42,829 nucleotides of DNA. Origin: a virus. The notes below the pieces were generated by a model. The model ran no database searches and was not told the DNA's origin. It worked only from the letters and a program-made list of their open reading frames with translations. Where the stretch lies: positions 1 to 42,829 of the IMG/VR virus record IMGVR_UViG_3300033148_001599; one strand, given 5' to 3'. This document shows positions 1-6,906 of this stretch, one piece after another; positions within the stretch are counted from its first letter, which is position 1, and each line of letters begins with the position of its first letter. The position numbers and the translations under genes are program-made.

Positions 1-734
1 TCTCTGCTCCACCGCCGTCCATTATACAGCACACTGGTATCGTGTTCTGTTAGTTGCGTAGTAGGCGTTGGGTATTCCTGTGGCACATCCTCATCAGCAG
101 GGTCAACAGCCCACCAAGTACCATCCATTGTCATCTGTACCCACCTGTCCCACTCTTCAGCGGGGAGAGGAGAGAGGCTACACCAGTTGATAGGCCATCC
201 CATGAGCCAGCAGACCCATGAGGGGTTGAGTTGACCTTTGCTGCCGTCCGTGACAGCGGTGGCATCCTTGAGTTTAATGCCGAACCTGACTCCCTTCTTG
301 TTTTCTCTACTCCACGACCCTTCCTTGTACTGGGCATTGTTGACGACCCCGCCTTCGGTTTCGCATGAGCGAGGCGTAGGCCACAACTGCCTAAACTTCT
401 CCGGCACATCATCAAGGCTATCGCACTCCTTCGGCATGATGCCCGATGCTCTTTCGGCTGTCTGCTCAAGCCCCAACGAGGTCTTGTACTTACGACCAGG
501 GCATTGACCCTTCAGCATCTTCTCACCTGTACGATTGATCGTGTTGGGTGTCGGCCATATCTTCTTTTGCATTGCCTCTTGAGGGTTGTTCTCTGCCCTT
601 GCTTCATCGTATGCCCTTGGCATTTCCGGATCAATTCTTTCCCGTAGATTTCCGGGATGTCTTCGGTTTTTTCTTCCTCCGTTTGTCGCCTGTCTTTTCA
701 TCGCCTCGAAACTTCGGGAGGGCAGACTGTCCAT
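1..734 (-). CDS. C-terminal part of a DNA cytosine-5 methyltransferase (partial, runs off left edge)
   Basis: An open frame of 244 codons begins with ATG at 734 and reaches the window edge without a stop. The N-terminal segment carries LPSRSFEAMKRQ and HPGNLRE. Two WPTP motifs follow (residues about 60-63 and 118-121), then GQLNPSWVCWLMGWP at about 167-181. In phage Dcm-like enzymes such a segment sits in the C-terminal region and corresponds to the motif IX area after the target-recognition domain. Motifs I-VIII are missing here; they are encoded upstream at 1339-1926, beyond an HNH gene. The ATG has no clear ribosome binding site. The segment could be a separate beta subunit, as in naturally split enzymes such as M.AquI, or the remains of a broken gene. 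Motif X would lie outside the window. Confidence 0.75.
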   Translation of the reverse strand, partial: MDSLPSRSFEAMKRQATNGGRKNRRHPGNLRERIDPEMPRAYDEARAENNPQEAMQKKIWPTPNTINRTGEKMLKGQCPGRKYKTSLGLEQTAERASGIMPKECDSLDDVPEKFRQLWPTPRSCETEGGVVNNAQYKEGSWSRENKKGVRFGIKLKDATAVTDGSKGQLNPSWVCWLMGWPINWCSLSPLPAEEWDRWVQMTMDGTWWAVDPADEDVPQEYPTPTTQLTEHDTSVLYNGRRWSR

Positions 735-795
735 TGTGTTTGGAGTGGGCAACAACCCACAACCTATCTCGCTTATGCGGCGCTCCGCACTCGGA
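631..795 (-). pseudogene. Displaced middle fragment of the cytosine-5 methyltransferase (motif VIII copy 2)
   Basis: One base after the HNH stop codon, an open stretch of 54 codons begins SECGAPHKRDRLWV and continues VAHSKHNGQ, ending at TGA 633-631. It has the same 14 residues that close the N-terminal methyltransferase half at 1425-1384. It lacks a good start codon and is in a different frame from the C-terminal part starting at 734, which it overlaps. I read it as the original continuation of the methyltransferase, cut off by the HNH insertion and probably not translated on its own. A plus-one shift would be needed to join it to the C-terminal frame. Ancestrally the two frames may also have overlapped as separate genes. 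Confidence 0.6.
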
Positions 796-796
796 C

Positions 797-1366
797 TTAA
801 GTAGCAACTTGCGGACACTCGTACCTCAATTCCTCGTTGTTCCATGTAATCAATCCATTCTTGTACATCTCCGCAACGAGCAACTGCATCTGGTAATGTA
901 CTTGGCTGTGATGAGGCTTTGACATCACCGCAAGATTCTCCGGTGCGGGGTTTCCCTTGTCCATATCCAGATGATGCACAACTTCCCCTTTCCGAAGAGA
1001 CCTGCCCAGCGTTTTCTCGGCATTTATCACATGAACACCCCTGCCTCCCGTCTTCGGATACTTCTCGGCCACCCTTCTTTTTCGTGTCCGAATGGGTACA
1101 TTGGCTTTCTTTAGAAGGCGCTGAACCCTCTTCCAGTTCACATGAAACGATGTGGCTATCTCCTGCATTGTCATGTTTTGGGTCGTGTACATATCCACTA
1201 CTGTCGGCTTCGTCATTCCCTTGGGACGAAAACTCATCTTCCAGCACTCCCTTCTGCAATACCTCACCCTTCTCTGCTTCTCTGCTTCTCGGCGCGGCTG
1301 AAACATCTCCCCGCATTCCTCGCACGGTCTTGCTTCCGCTAATCTTCTTTGTCTTGGTGTTCCCAT
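797..1366 (-). CDS. HNH homing endonuclease (free-standing) inside the methyltransferase locus
   Basis: Predicted DNA endonuclease of about 189 residues with three parts. An N-terminal zinc-finger-like segment has CEEC and a later CRREC. A helix-turn-helix-like middle segment contains MTMQEIATSFHVNWKRVQRLL. The C-terminal HNH module reads LGRSLRKGEVVHHLDMDKGNPAPENL and ends in HHSQVHY. I chose ATG 1366 because GGAGG lies five bases upstream; an ATG at 1378 is also possible. Its first codons overlap the end of the N-terminal methyltransferase half (stop at 1339) in another frame. One base after its stop the methyltransferase motif VIII appears again, so the gene sits exactly inside a conserved coding motif, as expected for homing endonucleases. 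Confidence 0.88.
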   Translation of the reverse strand: MGTPRQRRLAEARPCEECGEMFQPRREAEKQRRVRYCRRECWKMSFRPKGMTKPTVVDMYTTQNMTMQEIATSFHVNWKRVQRLLKKANVPIRTRKRRVAEKYPKTGGRGVHVINAEKTLGRSLRKGEVVHHLDMDKGNPAPENLAVMSKPHHSQVHYQMQLLVAEMYKNGLITWNNEELRYECPQVAT

Positions 1367-1926
1367 TCGTGCCTCCATGCTCTAACCCACAATCGGTCTC
1401 TTTTGTGTGGTGCGCCACACTCGCTGGCTGACAAGATCCTCCAAGAAGCATCGTACCCGCTTTCCGCCAGGTCTCGCAGTACGGTGCCAAAGTAGTAGTG
1501 AAGAGATCCTTCTGCCTTGTCACCCACTGTCGCTGACAGGAGTCCGGGGACGTTTTCGAGGAGGCAATAGGCGGGTCTAACTTCGCGAATAATACGGGCA
1601 GTGTCTGGCCACATGTTTCGCTCGTCCCCTTCCCCTGCTCTTTTGCCTGCGACTGAAAACGGTTGGCAAGGAAAACCACTCGTGATGAGATCCACTTTTC
1701 CACGCCACGGTTTACCGTCGAAGGATCGCACGTCGTCCCAGATGGGGAATGCTTCGAGGATTTCTTCTTCCTGTCTCCGAAGCAAGACTTCTCTCGGGTA
1801 CGGTTCCCACTCAACAGCGCACACGATTCTGTGTCCAAGCAGCTTGCTTCCGAGGATTCCCCCTCCGGCTCCGGCAAAGAGGGACATTTCCCTAATTCTT
1901 CGATCATCTTTAGGCTCAAGTGCCAT
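1339..1926 (-). CDS. N-terminal part of a DNA cytosine-5 methyltransferase (motifs I-VIII)
   Basis: This 195-residue protein has the catalytic half of a Dcm-type enzyme, which transfers a methyl group from S-adenosylmethionine to cytosine C5. Motif I FAGAGGG is at residues 17-23, PCQPFS with the catalytic cysteine at 86-91, ENV at 124-126, and the motif VIII region ECGAPHKRDRLWV at 169-181. It then ends with an unrelated acidic tail (RHEWEHQDKED) overlapping the HNH gene. The target-recognition domain and motifs IX-X are absent and lie in the frame at 1-734. Family members are usually 300 residues or more. The ATG at 1926 follows GGAAAGGGG, and the preceding gene stops five bases upstream. 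Activity would require the second half in trans. Confidence 0.88.
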   Translation of the reverse strand: MALEPKDDRRIREMSLFAGAGGGILGSKLLGHRIVCAVEWEPYPREVLLRRQEEEILEAFPIWDDVRSFDGKPWRGKVDLITSGFPCQPFSVAGKRAGEGDERNMWPDTARIIREVRPAYCLLENVPGLLSATVGDKAEGSLHYYFGTVLRDLAESGYDASWRILSASECGAPHKRDRLWVRAWRHEWEHQDKED

Positions 1927-1930
1927 GACA

Positions 1931-2113
1931 TTATTTCCCCTTTCCGTTCCGTGTCTGTACAAATTCTTCCAGCTGCGTCTCGGTCACGCGTACGGTCCCG
2001 CTGAACTTCACCGATCCGAGTTTCCCTTCGCGTATCCAGCGGTAGACTTGCGCCTTGCAGACCTTCAGCTGGTCAGCGACTTCTTCTGCTGTGAATAGAT
2101 CATCCATGCTCAT
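1931..2113 (-). CDS. Small helix-turn-helix DNA-binding protein (excisionase/MerR-like)
   Basis: About 60 residues: FTAEEVADQLKVCKAQVYRWIREGKLGSVKF followed by TVRVTETQLEEFV. This is the layout of the small winged-helix family of excisionases and MerR-like regulators: an 'EVA..L.V....VYRWI..G.L...K' helix pair, a short wing, then a closing helix. Such proteins bind DNA as regulators or as recombination directionality factors. ATG 2113 overlaps the upstream stop as ATGA. A second in-frame ATG at 2107 has better spacing from GGAAAGGA. No recombinase is in the window, so a regulatory role for the methyltransferase operon is my inference. Confidence 0.8.
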   Translation of the reverse strand: MSMDDLFTAEEVADQLKVCKAQVYRWIREGKLGSVKFSGTVRVTETQLEEFVQTRNGKGK

Positions 2114-2262
2114 TCCTTTCCCTTGCACTGAACACATACGACACGCGCAACGTCGAACGGGTCGCACTCGTCGGACGCGCATATCAGTTCGGCCACATCT
2201 TCCCAGGGCATTTCCTTCTTGCACTTCTCGCACTGATACTTGATCTGTTCTGTATCGCTCAT
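2110..2262 (-). CDS. Small zinc-ribbon protein, 50 residues
   Basis: The translation begins MSDTEQIKYQCEKCKKEMPW, has a central CASDEC, and ends VVCVQCKGKE. Two CxxC pairs (CEKC and CVQC) are the hallmark of a zinc ribbon. ATG 2262 overlaps the stop of the upstream gene (ATGA), and its own stop overlaps the next start, so it lies in a translationally coupled string. No specific function can be assigned. It is one of five small CxxC proteins in the window. Confidence 0.75.
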   Translation of the reverse strand: MSDTEQIKYQCEKCKKEMPWEDVAELICASDECDPFDVARVVCVQCKGKE

Positions 2263-2474
2263 GCTGTAACCCACTCACCGTACTTCTTGCCTTGAATCAT
2301 CTGGACAGCGGAAACCATTGCGCTCTCATCGACCATTCTCTTGACTATCTTGTTCCACTTGGTCTGGACGAACACATGGAAGATACCACTCTTGCCCTCG
2401 TACTGTCCTCTAAAGGATGCGGTTGCCCCCTTGTGGTCTTCAACCTTCACTCGGTACGTCTTGCCCTGTTCCAT
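2259..2474 (-). CDS. Small hypothetical protein, beta-rich (71 residues)
   Basis: Starts MEQGKTYRVKVEDHKG and ends KKYGEWVTA; not recognised. Alternating hydrophobic and charged residues suggest a small beta-barrel fold. I chose ATG 2474 because GAGGAGG lies just upstream; an ATG at 2495 lacks such a site. The stop overlaps the start of the zinc-ribbon gene as ATGA. It belongs to the operon driven by the promoter at 2831-2804. Confidence 0.6.
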   Translation of the reverse strand: MEQGKTYRVKVEDHKGATASFRGQYEGKSGIFHVFVQTKWNKIVKRMVDESAMVSAVQMIQGKKYGEWVTA

Positions 2475-2498
2475 CTTTCCCTCCTCGGTTGTCATTAT

Positions 2499-2744
2499 CT
2501 AAACTTCCCGACTTGCTAACCACTCACGAGCTTCACTGAGTTTGTCAACGTGCTTTTCTATTCTGCCACTATCAACCGGATTAGCCTTACTGTATATGTG
2601 ATAGCCACCATTAGATGATACACCACCGCCTTCAACACTGCTCTTGCCTACTACACTATACTCACCGTATACATAACTTCTACCGAAACCAAGCAGTTCG
2701 CCCTGCGGACTCATCAGGCTTTTTACCAGCTTTACTTTTTTCAT
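2499..2744 (-). CDS. First gene of the leftward operon, small hypothetical protein (81 residues)
   Basis: Begins MKKVKLVKSLMSPQGELLG and ends LSEAREWLASREV. The middle is rich in glycine, serine and tyrosine (GFGRSYVYGEYSVVGKSSVEGGG), followed by a C-terminal helix. Not recognised. The start at 2744 is supported by GGGAGG at the right distance. A longer reading from 2795 would begin at the expected transcription start of the promoter at 2831-2804 and has no ribosome binding site. It is the leader gene of the methyltransferase operon. Confidence 0.6.
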   Translation of the reverse strand: MKKVKLVKSLMSPQGELLGFGRSYVYGEYSVVGKSSVEGGGVSSNGGYHIYSKANPVDSGRIEKHVDKLSEAREWLASREV

Positions 2745-2803
2745 CTCACTTCCTCCCTTTTCTTTTTCGTCCCGGTTGTTGTTTTCGTTATTCATTCTGC
2801 CCT

Positions 2804-2831
2804 ATTATACCCACAGGTAAACAGATGTCAA
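2804..2831 (-). promoter_or_regulatory. Sigma-70 consensus promoter for the leftward operon
   Basis: Reading the minus strand, TTGACA (2831-2826) and TATAAT (2809-2804) are both perfect matches to the consensus, separated by 16 bases. Transcription would start near 2797, about 50 bases before the ATG at 2744. An AT-rich stretch lies upstream. This is the strongest promoter signal in the window. It probably drives the small genes and the methyltransferase/HNH locus, separately from the late operon that ends at the terminator near 3051. Confidence 0.85.
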
Positions 2832-2853
2832 GGGTTGTTATCACGAAAACAGA

Positions 2854-2881
2854 CATTTATTTTCAAGTATTTGACGAAATG
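2854..2881. promoter_or_regulatory. Imperfect inverted repeat upstream of the promoter (possible operator)
   Basis: The outer arms are CATTT and AAATG, and the inner arms TCAA and TTGA, centred on about 2868. The centre lies roughly 37 bases upstream of the -35 box at 2831. The symmetric, AT-rich layout resembles a repressor or activator site. The HTH protein at 1931-2113 is a candidate ligand, by inference only. Confidence 0.3.
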
Positions 2882-3050
2882 GCGTATACTCCCACTGTGT
2901 TGCGTCTATGGGCGATAATCTTTTTTGAAAGTTTTTTCATCCCGTGAGAGGCTGTGAGAGCCCCGTGGCTGGCACGTTCCCCCGACACGTCTGGATACCC
3001 TCGACCCCGGACTTGCGCAGGACACGCACGCAGACAGCCCCATATCCAGC

Positions 3051-3095
3051 CAGAATAAGAACCGCCCCACCGGTGGGGGTCCAGGGTGGAGCGGT
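3051..3095 (-). terminator. Rho-independent terminator ending the late operon
   Basis: On the minus strand CCGCTCCACC (3094-3085) pairs with GGTGGGGCGG (3071-3062), giving a ten-base-pair GC-rich stem with one G-U pair and a loop of about 13 bases. A T-rich run (TTCTTATTCT) follows at 3060-3051. It lies 100 bases after the last gene of the long leftward operon and before the next promoter. Confidence 0.75.
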
Positions 3096-3194
3096 CTGCC
3101 GGCCAGCAAAGGCGACCGGCGTTTAACAGTGCAGGGAAACGGACAGTCCGACAGAGGGGGCCATCAGCTGCCCGCGCTTTCGCTTAATCCCCGA

Positions 3195-3479
3195 CTAACT
3201 GACTCCGTTCTTCCGTAGTAGCGATTTCACGTCCTTGCCGATTTCCTGAACATCATCATGCAGGGACTTGATCTGCGTCTCGACTTTGTCGTGGCGTTCG
3301 TCACACACGTCGGACAGGCGGAGGTCATCATAGATGTTCTTCCGAGTATCCTTGATGTGTTGGTACATCTCCGTGCGCTTCTTCCCGTGATACTTTGCCA
3401 CGGCGAATATTACGCTGCCGAATGCTATACCTGTGCCGACGATGCTGCATACCAGCGTAGCCGCACTGTAGTCCATCAT
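3195..3479 (-). CDS. Small membrane protein with coiled coil (holin-like position)
   Basis: 94 residues. A hydrophobic segment at about residues 6-27 (AATLVCSIVGTGIAFGSVIFAV) is followed by a charged helix-forming tail (VETQIKSLHDDVQEIGKDVKSLL) with heptad-like spacing. Small proteins with one membrane helix and a coiled coil at the end of a late operon are often holin or lysis accessory proteins, but no lysin gene is visible here, so that is inference. AAGGAG precedes tandem ATGs at 3479 and 3476. It is the last gene before the terminator. Confidence 0.65.
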   Translation of the reverse strand: MMDYSAATLVCSIVGTGIAFGSVIFAVAKYHGKKRTEMYQHIKDTRKNIYDDLRLSDVCDERHDKVETQIKSLHDDVQEIGKDVKSLLRKNGVS

Positions 3480-3490
3480 CCTGCTCCTTT

Positions 3491-3718
3491 CTATTCGGGA
3501 CGACCAACCATATCAAAATTCATGGCCGTCACGATCTCCTCTATGGTGTCCCGATGTTTAGTATCGGGGAACTTGATTTTCATCCGCTCTATCGCGTGGT
3601 TCAGATAGTCCTTCTGGAACTTCGCGAACGCCCACCTGACCAACATGTACGCCTCCTTCGCCAGCAGGTCATGCTCCTCCGACCTGATCTTCAGCCTCAC
3701 CAAATCTCTGTTCAACAT
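3491..3718 (-). CDS. Hypothetical helical protein (75 residues)
   Basis: Rich in charged and hydrophobic residues in helical pattern (LVRLKIRSEEHDLLAKEAYMLVRWAFAKFQKDY). No recognised domain. ATG 3718 is preceded by AAAGGGGAG. It sits between the last tail gene and the small membrane protein with short gaps and is probably co-transcribed with both. Confidence 0.65.
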   Translation of the reverse strand: MLNRDLVRLKIRSEEHDLLAKEAYMLVRWAFAKFQKDYLNHAIERMKIKFPDTKHRDTIEEIVTAMNFDMVGRPE

Positions 3719-3754
3719 ACTGCTCCCCTTTCTTACAATTCCCCAATTTCACTT

Positions 3755-5116
3755 CTATGCGTATTCTTCCAGTGTAGCCGTATCAAACCAGACCTTGCCG
3801 TACCAGTACCCGTCATCTACATGCTCGCTTGGATTAAAGACTTCGCTATAATCAGGACGGAAAAACACCTGTAACAACCCGCCGGAAAGACTCGACTTTG
3901 TTATCCCCAAATCAATATAGACTGTAGCCCCGTCCGGTATGTCGCCATCCGGGACGGAAATCAACTCGCTTGCGACAACTGCGGCCGCCCATCGGTTCTG
4001 ACTTCCTGCGGATCCGCTGGCTGTTGAATACACGGCTCCCGTTTGTGGCGTGGTTACAACCAAAGCAACCGCATCGTACCCGTTGTATATTGATGCGTTC
4101 GGCGTGTGCATTTCCAGCTTCAGAAACAGTTTGCCACCAGTAAACGATGACGCGTCCAGCCGGGCCATAGCAATTCCGTAACCAATACCATACGCAAACG
4201 GAGCACTGGACACGGTTTTCGGCCTCTGTGCTTTTCCTGCCGTGAATACATTATCTACGCCGGAACCGCCGAAACGCTCAAATGGATTGATAAGTCCCGC
4301 GTCGATATCGTCATACGTCGGAGTGTTATCGTAAATGGCTATCGCCGCCGCCAGTGCGGATTCCTGTGATGTCACGTCATCGTCCACATACCCTGAACGG
4401 CATCCGTAATACAGACCACACACACCGCTATTTACTGGGCTGGCGGTATTGGTTGGCGCGGTAGTGTTTCCAGTATCCAGTCCAGAAGCATCATCTGTAC
4501 ACGTCAACAATACTGCGTCAGGAGTGCCACTGAATACAACTTCCATTGCCGATACTGTCGCAACGCCAGCTACCCAACCCACGGCCGCTATGGTGTTCCC
4601 GCTGTCGCTTGGCTGGTCAGATTCTACGGTACACGCTTGAGCGTATGATTCCAAAACTACCCCGCTCCGATATGCCGTGACCGTAAACGCGAACGGGGTC
4701 TGGTCGTATACGAACGAACCGCCTTCCGATTCAGTCCAGATAGCACCGAACACAAATGTTATGGGAGGAATGAGCGCATCCAGTACGGCACGCAAATCGT
4801 TCAGCAAGGCATATCCGGCAAGATCAGCATTGTTTTTCACGTTCCTCGGCAATGTCGCCAGCGGTCGCCCTATAACCGATTCAATGCTACCGTGCCCATA
4901 AAACGATAATAGAGCAGGGTCTTGCAATGCGTTCTGTATCTCCTGGTAGTGTACCTTCTGTAATTTTTGGCCGGCGGAAGCGTTCGTCCATTGCGTCAGC
5001 CCCACACTGGCAAATCCTTGAGCATAATTCGTGTTGTTTTGGAGTTCCTTGAAGTACGCCCCGGTGGTGTCATTTGCTCCACTTAACGGATCGTCAGTCC
5101 ATGCAACGCGGTTCAT
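3755..5116 (-). CDS. Tail-associated protein, unknown (453 residues)
   Basis: Begins MNRVAWTDDPLSGAND. The N-terminal third (to about residue 110) looks helical. The rest is beta-rich and low in charge, with repeated Thr/Ser/Gly/Asp, typical of phage tail-tip or fibre proteins. A segment near residues 115-215 resembles an immunoglobulin-like domain. The start overlaps the stop of the hub-like gene (ATGA), so it is coupled to the tail module. It contains no SGD motif, unlike two neighbouring tail proteins. Candidate roles are tail tip or receptor binding, from position only. Confidence 0.6.
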   Translation of the reverse strand: MNRVAWTDDPLSGANDTTGAYFKELQNNTNYAQGFASVGLTQWTNASAGQKLQKVHYQEIQNALQDPALLSFYGHGSIESVIGRPLATLPRNVKNNADLAGYALLNDLRAVLDALIPPITFVFGAIWTESEGGSFVYDQTPFAFTVTAYRSGVVLESYAQACTVESDQPSDSGNTIAAVGWVAGVATVSAMEVVFSGTPDAVLLTCTDDASGLDTGNTTAPTNTASPVNSGVCGLYYGCRSGYVDDDVTSQESALAAAIAIYDNTPTYDDIDAGLINPFERFGGSGVDNVFTAGKAQRPKTVSSAPFAYGIGYGIAMARLDASSFTGGKLFLKLEMHTPNASIYNGYDAVALVVTTPQTGAVYSTASGSAGSQNRWAAAVVASELISVPDGDIPDGATVYIDLGITKSSLSGGLLQVFFRPDYSEVFNPSEHVDDGYWYGKVWFDTATLEEYA

Positions 5117-6906
5117 AGAAGTGCCGCCCCTTGATCTGCGTAGGCCGGTCCGCCTTGAGTTACGGATGTATGGTCGTGCTTCTGTATCGTATACGCCTTC
5201 GCATCGAACGCTGCCTGTACCGTGGCGTTGATGAAGTCCGCGTCTACCTCCGACGCGCCGTCCCCGACCGGGCCTTCCGTAGCATCATCCCCTTCGAGCA
5301 GATCAAGGGTATCGCTTTCTGACGTGACATCGCCTACCGACTTGTTCCGGAGTACCGTGATGTTGCGCTCCAATGTCTTCAGCTTCTGTCCAACTATCAA
5401 CCGGCGCTTCAGTTCAGCATAGTCCGCTCCGGCTCCGAGGTACTGGCTGTTCGATATCCTGACAGTCGTTTCTTCCTCTGTACCATCGAGTTTGTACGTG
5501 ATGGCCAGCACCATGGCATTGATGTTCGACCACTTCCCTGCCTTCGTGTTTTCGATATCGAGGTTATTCTCCAGACTCCATCCGAGGTCCAAACGGTCCA
5601 GCGTCAGCGTGCCGGTGATTGCCTCGTCCTTTATCGGGTCCAGCAACTGTGTCGCGAGCCCGAGCATTTTCGCCTCGTCGTCCCGAGCCTCCGTTTCATC
5701 GGGTCTCGCCACGTTTTCCTTCACGAGACTGCGGTCAACGATATATATCTCGCTGGTGATGCCCTTGGCGTATGCTGTACCAAGAGGACCGAAGCTGACG
5801 GTCAGCGGGTTCTTCTCGATAACGCCATACAATCTGACCGGTCTCGCGCTTTGTACTTTTGCTTCTGCGGCAGTACCCTCGAACTTCTTAACATTCTTAT
5901 ATACTGGATGCGGGAAGTACACCGTTCCCGTCTTTAGCTGTATGATAGAACCGAGTTTCCACCACCGGCCGGAGTTGGTTTGGTATTCCGTATATGGATT
6001 CAGGTCCGGATCGCTTATAAGCCGGTCGAGCATACGACTGCTTGAGAAGCCCGATATCTTGTACTTCCGAAACACGTCAAGGATGTTGCCCTCAAGGGCC
6101 AGTGCTTCCGGAGGCAGTTCGTCAACGTACCACGTCCAGTATTTCTCCAGTTCCGGATTCCAGTCAGGGACCAGGTTGACATACCCCTCGAGCCGTTCGC
6201 GGTCTCCCTCGATCGTACACTTCGTCTTGCAGTTCGATATGCTGAAGTTTAGATTAGCACGCGCCACGTCGTACTCCGGATGCGCATCAACTGTCTGCCC
6301 TATCTCGCCGGCATACACCTTCTTGTTCGTTGTGGTCGCGAGATTCACTACCCGCAGCTGGCGCGTTGGCGTAATGTAGAACCCGAACTTCCCGGCCTTC
6401 TCAACTATGTATCGCAGACAGTCATCCACAGACATGCTGACGAACGCGGTCTCCGGAGCAACGGTGTCCATTCCCTCGATGCCGGTGGTTGATGCTATGA
6501 ACTCATTCGATACGCGGGATACGATGTCATCGAATATCTGCGCGTATGTCCAGCCGACCGTACTCTCCTCGCGTTCATCGTCAGCGTTGTATATGACATT
6601 CGCAGTCCCGTCCCGCTTGTGTATCACGGTAGCCAGCCTTGCGCGTGGGCCAACCGCCCGGAACGCTATCTGTTCGTTGTTGCTCAACATCGGGTCCTGG
6701 TCCAGAACCCATCCGGTGAACACTGTGACACCGTTGATGGCCAGCGAAACCTTGTCGCCGGTGTTGATGTATCCCTCGTCAAATCGGATGTCATGCCAGA
6801 ACGCCATTGTGCGGGGGCCGTCGAAGCTGACCCTCACGCTATTGAATACGAAACCGTCTGTCTTGCTGACCATGCGGCTCGGGGTTATCAGTCGGATGGC
6901 TGTCAT
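5113..6906 (-). CDS. Tail hub / baseplate-like protein (597 residues)
   Basis: The N-terminal part (SVRVSFDGPRTMAFWHDIRF, then GDKVSLAINGVTVFTGWVLD and IAFRAVGPRARL) has the beta-barrel pattern of phage tail hub proteins, where a field of definition is applied to local coordinates. A SAVDDCLRYIVEK-like segment (SMSVDDCLRYIVEKAGKFGFYI) follows. The C-terminal third has coiled-coil character (YAELKRRLIVGQKLKTLERN) and an acidic stretch. Its place after the tape measure and near the fibres agrees with a hub or tail-tip role. Starts and stops overlap neighbours as ATGA. Weaker alternative: a structural tail-tip protein without hub function. Confidence 0.6.
   Translation of the reverse strand: MTAIRLITPSRMVSKTDGFVFNSVRVSFDGPRTMAFWHDIRFDEGYINTGDKVSLAINGVTVFTGWVLDQDPMLSNNEQIAFRAVGPRARLATVIHKRDGTANVIYNADDEREESTVGWTYAQIFDDIVSRVSNEFIASTTGIEGMDTVAPETAFVSMSVDDCLRYIVEKAGKFGFYITPTRQLRVVNLATTTNKKVYAGEIGQTVDAHPEYDVARANLNFSISNCKTKCTIEGDRERLEGYVNLVPDWNPELEKYWTWYVDELPPEALALEGNILDVFRKYKISGFSSSRMLDRLISDPDLNPYTEYQTNSGRWWKLGSIIQLKTGTVYFPHPVYKNVKKFEGTAAEAKVQSARPVRLYGVIEKNPLTVSFGPLGTAYAKGITSEIYIVDRSLVKENVARPDETEARDDEAKMLGLATQLLDPIKDEAITGTLTLDRLDLGWSLENNLDIENTKAGKWSNINAMVLAITYKLDGTEEETTVRISNSQYLGAGADYAELKRRLIVGQKLKTLERNITVLRNKSVGDVTSESDTLDLLEGDDATEGPVGDGASEVDADFINATVQAAFDAKAYTIQKHDHTSVTQGGPAYADQGAALL

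Larger units (their letters stand above)
2832..3194. other. Gene-free spacer between the late operon and the leftward operon
   Basis: About 360 bases without a credible gene. It holds the terminator at 3051-3095, a GC-rich part with several short inverted repeats (CCGGC arms near 3107-3120), and an AT-rich part near 2854-2935 just upstream of the promoter. CTCTCAC occurs twice a few bases apart near 2947-2965. A 67-codon open frame here (2906-3109) has no ribosome binding site and low-complexity composition, so I treat it as chance. An unrecognised structured RNA cannot be excluded. Confidence 0.5.

Noticed and set aside
131-469. Minus-strand frame of 112 codons at the left end
   Set aside because: It lies in another frame over the region encoding the methyltransferase C-terminal part, which has recognisable WPTP and LNPSWV motifs.
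2906-3109. 67-codon minus-strand frame in the spacer
   Set aside because: No initiation site, no similarity to a known fold pattern, and it runs through the terminator stem.
5113-5116. Frameshift between hub-like and following tail protein
   Set aside because: The overlap is a plain ATGA stop/start coupling, as at many other junctions in this genome.
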